DNA of 64,000 bases from CAWJAP01 sp963834365 (GTDB lineage Bacteria; Acidobacteriota; Vicinamibacteria; Vicinamibacterales; Vicinamibacteraceae): the NCBI GenBank assembly GCA_963834365.1, contig CAWIBS010000036.1, positions 186,001 to 250,000 on the forward strand. Direction: 5' to 3'. A model generated the notes under the pieces. That model had not been told where the DNA came from. It was given only the letters and a program-made list of their open reading frames with translations, and did no database searches. The position numbers and the translations under genes were made by a program. This document shows positions 56,335 to 62,068 of the stretch, piece after piece (the first letter of the stretch is position 1; every line of letters starts with the position of its first letter).

Positions 56335-56400
56335 ATGTATTGACGTAGTGTCCGGCTTCAGCCGGACCCAGTGGTCCGCCTAAACGCGGACTACGACTAT
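56335..56400. repeat. GTCCGGCTTCAGCCGGAC hairpin, second locus
   Basis: TAGTGTCCGGCTTCAGCCGG, then ACCCAGTGGTCCGCC and GCGGACTACGAC. It has the same hairpin and same GTAGTGTCC lead as the 29930-30066 cluster. The rest of 56295-56599 holds no gene and should contain the efp promoter. Confidence 0.7.
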
Positions 56401-56599
56401 CAACGCCAGTACAGGCTTCCCGGCGGTGACAGATCGACGGAGCCACAGACATACGGTCCTGACATTCGCGCCGTGATACGATCCGTCGGTTCGGGCCCGG
56501 GCGGCTGTGCGCCCCTGTGTTCTCCTTGCCCTCCGGGAGCGTCCCGGCTCCGTGGATCATGTTGCGTACGCTCTGACCGAAGATGAGGCACGACCGAGT

Positions 56600-57163
56600 A
56601 TGAGCTCCGTTCAAGCCACCCGTCTCCGCAAGGGACACCTGATCAAGTACAACGGCGACTTGTGCCGGATCGTGGAGCAGCAGCACGTCACGCCAGGCAA
56701 CCTGCGCGGGTTCGTCCGCGCGAAGATGCGCAAGGTCAAGGACGGTTCGCTGTTCGAGCACCGGTTCCGTTCCGAAGACGTAGTGGAGCGCGCGGCGCTC
56801 GACGAACGGGAGATGCAGTATCTCTACCGGGATGGCGCCGACTACTACTTCATGGACACGTCGAGCTACGAGCAGATCCACATGTCCGAAGAGGCGCTCG
56901 GCGAGTCGGTCAATTACCTGCTGCCGGAATCGACGATTCGCGTCGAGTTCTACGAGTCCACGCCGGTCGGGATCGAGCTGCCGGCCACCGTCGATCTGAA
57001 GGTCGAGGACACCGCGCCCGGCATCAAGGGCGCGACCGCGAGCGCACAGGTCAAGCCGGCGCGCGTCGAGACCGGCCTCGTCGTCACCGTGCCTGCCTTC
57101 ATCAACACCGGCGACGTCATCCGGGTGAATACGGAGACGGGCGAGTATCAGAGCCGCGCGTGA
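56600..57163 (+). CDS. Elongation factor P
   Basis: 187 residues, three beta-barrel domains. It relieves ribosome stalling at polyproline stretches. The tip loop between strands beta3 and beta4 reads HVTPGNLRGFVRAK, so residue 34, the position of the modified Lys in E. coli or near the modified Arg in Pseudomonas, is Asn, with Arg at 36. Domain II-III marks (SVNYLLPESTIRVEFYESTP, GLVVTVPAFINTGDVIRVNT, GEYQSRA) are normal. No EpmA, EpmB or EarP gene is in the window. GAGT precedes ATG 56600. Confidence 0.95.
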   Translation: MSSVQATRLRKGHLIKYNGDLCRIVEQQHVTPGNLRGFVRAKMRKVKDGSLFEHRFRSEDVVERAALDEREMQYLYRDGADYYFMDTSSYEQIHMSEEALGESVNYLLPESTIRVEFYESTPVGIELPATVDLKVEDTAPGIKGATASAQVKPARVETGLVVTVPAFINTGDVIRVNTETGEYQSRA

Positions 57164-57199
57164 CCACGTGTCGACGACGACATCGCGCTCGAGGCCCAT

Positions 57200-57271
57200 G
57201 GCCAGGCTGAAGCCTGGCCCTCCTGCGGTGGCAGGTCGCCGCCCTTGCGCAGGAGGGCGCGGCTAGCCGCG
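57200..57271. repeat. Three-stem palindromic element, copy 2
   Basis: Hairpin A GGCCAGGCTGAAGCCTGGCC (57200-57219), then CTCCTGCG and its exact complement CGCAGGAG (57220-57227 and 57248-57255), then hairpin B CGCGGCT-AGCCGCG (57258-57271). The layout is the same as 27480-27553. It lies between efp and the thymidine kinase gene, ending 15 bases before the tdk ATG. Confidence 0.65.
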
Positions 57272-57286
57272 TCGTTGGTAGTTGCT

Positions 57287-57856
57287 ATGGAGGAAATCCG
57301 TCGCAAGGAAACCGGCTGGATCGAGGTGATCGCCGGCAGCATGTTCAGCGGCAAGAGCGAGGAGCTCATCCGCCGCCTGCGCCGGGCACAAATCGCCCGC
57401 CAGCGCGTGCAGATCTTCAAGCCCTGCATCGACAACCGCTACGGCGACGGGCACGTCACGTCGCACAGCGAGATGCGGATCGCGTCCGAGACCGTCCCGA
57501 GCTCGCGCGCCTTGCTGGAGCGCGTGCTGCCCGATACGCAGGTCGTCGGCATCGACGAAGGTCAGTTCTTCGACATCGAGCTGCCCGCGGTCTGCAACGC
57601 TCTCGCGGATCAAGGCCGGCGGGTCATCGTCGCGGGGCTCGATCAGGACTATCTCGGCAAGCCGTTCGAGCCGATGCCCCAGTTGCTCGCGATCGCCGAG
57701 TACATCACCAAGACGCTCGCCATCTGCGTGGTCTGCGGCGAGCCAGCCAATCACACGCAGCGCCTCGTGCAGAGTCAGGAACGCGTCCTCGTGGGCGCGC
57801 ACGGCGCCTACGAGGCGCGCTGCCGCGCCTGCTTCGATCCGTCGCTCGCCGGTTGA
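57287..57856 (+). CDS. Thymidine kinase (type II)
   Basis: 189 residues from ATG 57287. Phosphorylates thymidine for salvage. P-loop GSMFSGKSEELIRRL, DNRYGDG, VGIDEGQFFD (Walker B and catalytic Glu), and the zinc lasso: CVVCGEPANHTQR plus CRACF near the C-terminus. Length is typical. The start is in-frame downstream of the palindromic element; longer frame extensions run into it and are rejected. The end overlaps the convergent lipoprotein gene by 49 bases. Confidence 0.94.
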   Translation: MEEIRRKETGWIEVIAGSMFSGKSEELIRRLRRAQIARQRVQIFKPCIDNRYGDGHVTSHSEMRIASETVPSSRALLERVLPDTQVVGIDEGQFFDIELPAVCNALADQGRRVIVAGLDQDYLGKPFEPMPQLLAIAEYITKTLAICVVCGEPANHTQRLVQSQERVLVGAHGAYEARCRACFDPSLAG

Positions 57857-59481
57857 GTCGCTGACGGCGTTCGTGCCGCGGTCTGGCCGCAGAGCGGCGT
57901 GGTGGTGACGACGCGAATCTGCGCGGGATCGAGACGGATCGACGAGTCGTGCGCGGGGGTCTTCGCGCCGCCGACCATCACGCACCCGCCCGGTTCGAGC
58001 GTGCAGGGAGCGGTGGCTTGCTGGACCCCGAGCCGCCACGGCCCAAGCGACTTCTGCTCCGCGGGTTCCAGAAGGTCGCCCTCCTTCAGGCGGTTGACGG
58101 CCTTCTTCTCACGAAGCGCCGTGATGCGTTCGCGCAGGAGCGTCGCCATGCCTTCCGCCTGCTCCCGATCACGAAAGCGCACGTCGGCCGGGAGTCCGAA
58201 TCGACCGCGCTTCGCGAAGAACAGCAACTGGCACGTGGTCGTGTTCGGCAGCGTCTGGCAGACCTGGTAGTGACGGATGCGGAACTCTCCAGCCGTCACC
58301 GCCGGAAGTCGGCCGACGGCCGCCTCCAGAGTGACCCGGTCGTCATCGTCGAATCCCGGTGTTCTCGCGCCCTCGATGTTCGTCACGCGTCGGACGAGCG
58401 CCAGCACGATGGGCGTCATTTGAGCGCGGTACAGCATGTCGCGCGCCTGCGACGGTGTGCGCTTGAAACAGAGCGCCGGCTGTTCAGCGGTGGCGAGCCG
58501 CGCGGGTGTTCCCTTGTCGTCGAACTCGGCTTCCATCTCGATGATCGTGCCGTCCAGCGGAGGGTCCACACGCAGCGACAGCACCTGGCGAAACATCGAC
58601 GGGATGTGATGTTCGACCGAGCTCTTGTAACTCAGTCGAAACAGGCGTCCTCCCTGCTCGATTGAAGGTGCCCGCAACTGGAGTTGTTCCTTCAGCTTGC
58701 GCTCGAGCTCCTGCGAGTAGGTGTAGCTGAGGCTTGGCGTAACCTCGCCGCTGCCCGCCGTTGCCTTCCCACCGATGCCCGCCTCGAGGGTGGAGCTCGT
58801 CGTGAGGGTGCCCACCTCGAGTTCCTTGAGCAGGCTCTCGATCTGGTTGGTGTCAACCACACGCACTTCGGGATCGTGCGGGATGAGCACGAAGGTGATC
58901 GCATGGAGCCGATCCCATTCGACGGGAGAGGCCAGCAGGTGCGAGAACGTGAACTCCACTTTGATCGACGACTGGCTGGCGGGGCCGGCTGGCGCCGACG
59001 ACACCCGGTCCAGAAAGCCGTTCAATCCCGTGCCGGCGTCGTCCGGTGAGCCCTGAGATTCGAGCCATGCGCTGTACAGCCGAATCGTCTCGGCTTGTGC
59101 CTGCGGGCTCATTTCGAAGAACAGCCCCGGCCCCGGAGCTGCTGCGTACCGGCGCGGCGACACGTTCGCGACGAGGCTCGGGGCGGTGGGCGTCGGTGAT
59201 GGACATCCCGTGTCGGGGTCCCGTTTGATGAGCGAACCACTGACGGCGGGGTCGCCGCGGCGGGTGGCGAGCTCGATGTCGCGGCTGAACGCGCCGAGAA
59301 TGGCCTGCTCGAGCTCGACGCGCGACGCCGGGTCCGTGAAGACACACGGATCGAGGAGCGGTCCGAACTGGGCCGGCGCGAGCTGCAGCCCGGCGAAGCG
59401 CTTCGCTGGCTTCGCGCAGGCGCTCGGCCACGCGATGACCAGGACGCACAGCGCCGCCAGGCGCAGGGGCAGCCTCGTCAC
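57808..59481 (-). CDS. Large lipoprotein of unknown function
   Basis: 557 residues from GTG 59481, which overlaps the upstream stop (GTGA). The signal LRLAALCVLVIAWPSAC ends in a lipobox. The mature part has SIKVEFTFSHLLASPVEWDR, FVLIPHDPEVRVVDTNQIES, LGTLTTSSTLEAGIGGKATA-like Gly/Thr-rich strands, and a C-terminal helix region (EGMATLLRERITALREKKAV). No family was recognised. It is coupled to the histone-H1-like gene, so the two probably act together at the cell envelope or surface. Confidence 0.75.
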   Translation of the reverse strand: MTRLPLRLAALCVLVIAWPSACAKPAKRFAGLQLAPAQFGPLLDPCVFTDPASRVELEQAILGAFSRDIELATRRGDPAVSGSLIKRDPDTGCPSPTPTAPSLVANVSPRRYAAAPGPGLFFEMSPQAQAETIRLYSAWLESQGSPDDAGTGLNGFLDRVSSAPAGPASQSSIKVEFTFSHLLASPVEWDRLHAITFVLIPHDPEVRVVDTNQIESLLKELEVGTLTTSSTLEAGIGGKATAGSGEVTPSLSYTYSQELERKLKEQLQLRAPSIEQGGRLFRLSYKSSVEHHIPSMFRQVLSLRVDPPLDGTIIEMEAEFDDKGTPARLATAEQPALCFKRTPSQARDMLYRAQMTPIVLALVRRVTNIEGARTPGFDDDDRVTLEAAVGRLPAVTAGEFRIRHYQVCQTLPNTTTCQLLFFAKRGRFGLPADVRFRDREQAEGMATLLRERITALREKKAVNRLKEGDLLEPAEQKSLGPWRLGVQQATAPCTLEPGGCVMVGGAKTPAHDSSIRLDPAQIRVVTTTPLCGQTAARTPSATQPASDGSKQARQRAS

Positions 59482-60191
59482 GTCTGGAACTCGAGGATGG
59501 GGGTCGTTCCGCACGTCAGCCCCGTGTTGCGGAATGGACAGCGCTCGATCTCTCGAACGTTGGTGTTGTCGCAGACCAGCTCCGGACTCGACGACAGCCC
59601 GCGGACGATCAGGGTGGCGCCCGCGTCTTTGACGAGCAGCCCGAACAGGAGCGTGACGAAGCGCTCGTCCAACGACATCGACAGGTCGTCTGGCGGAGCG
59701 AACTCGGGAACGACGGGTGCGGGTGGAGCGGGGGACGCTGGTGGTGGCGGCGGAGGCGGAATGACGATGACGAGCGGCGGCGCCGGCACCGGCACTGGTG
59801 GCCGAGGCAGCCCGCGCCGGACGACCTTTCGTGCGACCTTCGGTGCGCTGGCCTTCTTCGTCGCGCCGGGCGTCTTCGCGGCCTTGCGGGGGGCAGGTCT
59901 CTTCGGCGCCATGACCGGCTTCTTGGGCGGCGCCTTGCGCGCGACGGGGGTCTTTGCCGGGGCGCGCCTCGTCGCGGCGCCGGCCTTCTTTTGCAGCGCC
60001 GCCTTCTTGGGGGCCGCCTTCTTGGGGGCCGCCTTCTTGGGCGCTGCCTTCTTTGCCGCCGCCTTCTTGCCCGCTGCTTTCTTCGGCGCTGCCTTCTTCG
60101 GCGCTGCCTTCCTGCCCGCGGCCTTCGTCGCCGCCCGTCGCTTCGGCCGCACCGCGGTCTTGCGCGGGCGGGGTCGCTGCTTTTTCGCCAT
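59478..60191 (-). CDS. Lys/Ala-rich histone-H1-like protein with a conserved C-terminal domain
   Basis: 237 residues in three parts. Residues 1-75 are AAPKK/AAKKA repeats as in bacterial H1-like DNA-binding tails. Residues 75-160 are basic then proline-rich (PVPVPAPPLVIVIPPPPPPP). The last 70 residues form a small domain (MSLDERFVTLLFGLLVKDAG, ELVCDNTNVREIERCPF, LTCGTTPILEFQT) with three cysteines. The repeated codons make an imperfect DNA repeat at 59990-60130. There is no signal peptide. The GTGA overlap couples it to the lipoprotein gene. Confidence 0.75.
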   Translation of the reverse strand: MAKKQRPRPRKTAVRPKRRAATKAAGRKAAPKKAAPKKAAGKKAAAKKAAPKKAAPKKAAPKKAALQKKAGAATRRAPAKTPVARKAPPKKPVMAPKRPAPRKAAKTPGATKKASAPKVARKVVRRGLPRPPVPVPAPPLVIVIPPPPPPPASPAPPAPVVPEFAPPDDLSMSLDERFVTLLFGLLVKDAGATLIVRGLSSSPELVCDNTNVREIERCPFRNTGLTCGTTPILEFQT

Positions 60192-60369
60192 GCGAGCGTC
60201 CTCGTCGCAGTGGGCAGCCGACGAGCGGCGGCCCAGGGTTGAAAGAACGAGAATCGGTCGCTGTCTCGGCCTTAGCCCAGGAAATCTTTAGTACGAGGGT
60301 CGGACGGGCTTCAGCCTCTGCGGTGGTGGGACAGGGCTTCAGAAGCTCCGTCGCTTCGCGCGCAATCGG

Positions 60370-60948
60370 TCAAACGTCGTCGCGTTCGTCGTGGGCGCCC
60401 AGGTCGAGCGGCTTGCCTGTGAAGTGGATGTCGTGGCCTTTGATCTTGTCGCGCAGCAGCTTGCGCGCCTCGGCGTAATACTGTCGCGGCACCACCAGCC
60501 GGCGCGCCAGCCGCCGGACTCGCGGGATGAGGACCAGCGTGATTTCGGCGTCCTCACGCCACGAGAGACCGCCGATGCTCGCGTAGGGCATGTAGCCGTT
60601 CTCGACCCACACGCCGTCTTCGTAGAAGCCGCGGGCGATGCGCGACGTCAGCGGGACGAGCAGCGCGTAGTAGGTGAACATCATGGCTTCGCCGAAGATG
60701 CGTGACGGCACCGCGCCTGGACCGGAGCTCCGGCGAGGCACCGTCAGCTCGACGACGAGCACGAGCGCGAGCACCGCGCCCAGGATGAGGAACAGGCGAG
60801 TCGAGGGATGCGGAGGGCCCGACCACGTGAGTCGCGCCGCATGCCGGAGCCGGACGAACCGGACGAGCTGAAACAGGAGCCAGAGATTGGCCGCGAGGAA
60901 ACCGATGCCCAGGACGAGCAGAACGCGCGGCACCACCCAGTCGAGCAT
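60370..60948 (-). CDS. Membrane protein with a DUF5673-like tail
   Basis: 192 residues. Two to three membrane helices (VLLVLGIGFLAANLWLLFQL, LFLILGAVLALVLVVELTV, MMFTYYALLVPL), then a cytoplasmic beta domain with FYEDGVWVENGYMPYASIGG, SWREDAEITLVLI, resembling the 'gi..d......w..i..y.w' domain of DUF5673-type proteins. Function unknown. The 178 bases between it and the H1-like gene contain no gene. Confidence 0.7.
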   Translation of the reverse strand: MLDWVVPRVLLVLGIGFLAANLWLLFQLVRFVRLRHAARLTWSGPPHPSTRLFLILGAVLALVLVVELTVPRRSSGPGAVPSRIFGEAMMFTYYALLVPLTSRIARGFYEDGVWVENGYMPYASIGGLSWREDAEITLVLIPRVRRLARRLVVPRQYYAEARKLLRDKIKGHDIHFTGKPLDLGAHDERDDV

Positions 60949-60997
60949 GTGTCGAGCTCAGGGGTCCGGCCTCAGGCGTCAAGGCCTCAGAAGATCT

Positions 60998-61036
60998 TCC
61001 CGCAGCCCGTAGCCTGAAGCCCGTAGCCCAGGTCTT
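60998..61036. repeat. Short heptamer array (GCCCGTA/GCCTGAA)
   Basis: CAGCCCGTAGCCTGAAGCCC then GTAGCCCAGG. It has the same 7-base units as at 30148-30170 and 22350-22420. It sits just beyond the stop of the 80-residue gene. Confidence 0.65.
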
Positions 61037-61042
61037 GGAGTC

Positions 61043-61285
61043 CTACCACCCCATGAGGTTCCCCATCCACGCGACTGGTCCTGCGCCGCGTGCCGTGGGG
61101 TCGCCGAGCCAGTCAGGGGGGGTGAGCCAGACGAAGGCCAGGATGACGATGACCATCAGATCGTACTGCCACGTCGCGCGATCGTAGGTCCAGTACACCG
61201 CGCGCCAGATCACCGCGACGGGCAGCGGCAGCGACGGCCCGGCGTCGGCCGGGGCATGATCGCGGGCGGGCAGCGGGGCATTCAT
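61043..61285 (-). CDS. 80-residue membrane protein downstream of a phosphatidyltransferase
   Basis: One membrane helix (YDLMVIVILAFVWLTPPDWL) after a Pro/Ala-rich start. The sequence continues GDPTARGAGPVAWMGNLMGW to the stop. ATG 61285 is 12 bases from the upstream stop on the same strand, so it is very likely in an operon with the CDP-alcohol phosphatidyltransferase. No family recognised. Confidence 0.7.
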   Translation of the reverse strand: MNAPLPARDHAPADAGPSLPLPVAVIWRAVYWTYDRATWQYDLMVIVILAFVWLTPPDWLGDPTARGAGPVAWMGNLMGW

Positions 61286-61297
61286 CGTGCCGATCCC

Positions 61298-61906
61298 TCA
61301 GATCGCGGCGCGTTCGCGCGGCTTCAGGCGCTCGAGCTCGTGCCAGGTGAAGTAGATGCGATCCGCGACCGTCAGCACCGACAGCACGAGAATGACCCAG
61401 AGCACGGCCGCCATCCGGTTGGTGAAGGCGCCGATCATGAAGAGCACGATCCGCTCGGGACGCTCCATGAACCCGACCTTGCACTTTTCCACCAGCGACT
61501 CGGCGCGCGCGCGCGTATAGCTCGTCAGCACGGTGAAAATCATCGCGGTCGTCGTGATGACGACGTAGTCGGTGCGCCCGAGGGACGAGTAGAGGTACAC
61601 GAGCCCGAGGAAGAGCGCCAGGTCGGAGAACCGGTCCATCACCGAGTCCCAGAAGCCGCCGAAGGCGGTCTCGATCTGCCGCTCTCTCGCCACCTTGCCG
61701 TCGATGAAGTCGAAGATGTTGGCGACGATCATGATGACGCCGGCGGTCACGAAGCGGCCCAGCGCGAGCGCCCACGCGGCGGCGACGTTGATGAGCACGC
61801 CGACCAGGGTGAGCACGTTGGGGTGAATCCGCAGCAGGACGCAGGCGCGGATGATGGCGCGCAGCGGGAACATGCAGATCGCGCCGATGAGGCCGGTGAA
61901 CGTCAT
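61298..61906 (-). CDS. CDP-alcohol phosphatidyltransferase family protein
   Basis: 202 residues from ATG 61906. Signature DGKVARERQIETAFGGFWDS with VMDRFSD gives the full DG-x2-AR-x8-G-x3-D-x3-D motif. About six membrane helices. Sequence type is like archaetidylinositol/phosphatidylinositol-phosphate synthase relatives as well as PgsA, so the alcohol acceptor is open. The open frame continues upstream to 63832 as a shadow of uvrC and is rejected there. Divergent from uvrC. Confidence 0.88.
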   Translation of the reverse strand: MTFTGLIGAICMFPLRAIIRACVLLRIHPNVLTLVGVLINVAAAWALALGRFVTAGVIMIVANIFDFIDGKVARERQIETAFGGFWDSVMDRFSDLALFLGLVYLYSSLGRTDYVVITTTAMIFTVLTSYTRARAESLVEKCKVGFMERPERIVLFMIGAFTNRMAAVLWVILVLSVLTVADRIYFTWHELERLKPRERAAI

Positions 61907-61942
61907 GGACAGGGGGAGCGGCGGAGCCCTCGGCCGAGCTCG

Positions 61943-61948
61943 TATAAT
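61943..61948 (+). promoter_or_regulatory. Possible -10 box for uvrC
   Basis: A perfect TATAAT in otherwise GC-rich sequence (GAGCTCGTATAATACTGATT), 121 bases before the uvrC ATG. No convincing -35 hexamer was found at the right spacing. Confidence 0.4.
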
Positions 61949-62068
61949 ACTGATTGGCGCGCCGGAGGCCGGACCGCGAACATGGGAGTCTAACAGGTTG
62001 GCGGTCCGCCGCTCAACCCGCGAAAGCCGCCCCACGCCCGACCTGGGCCGTGAAGGCGCGCGCGTCTC

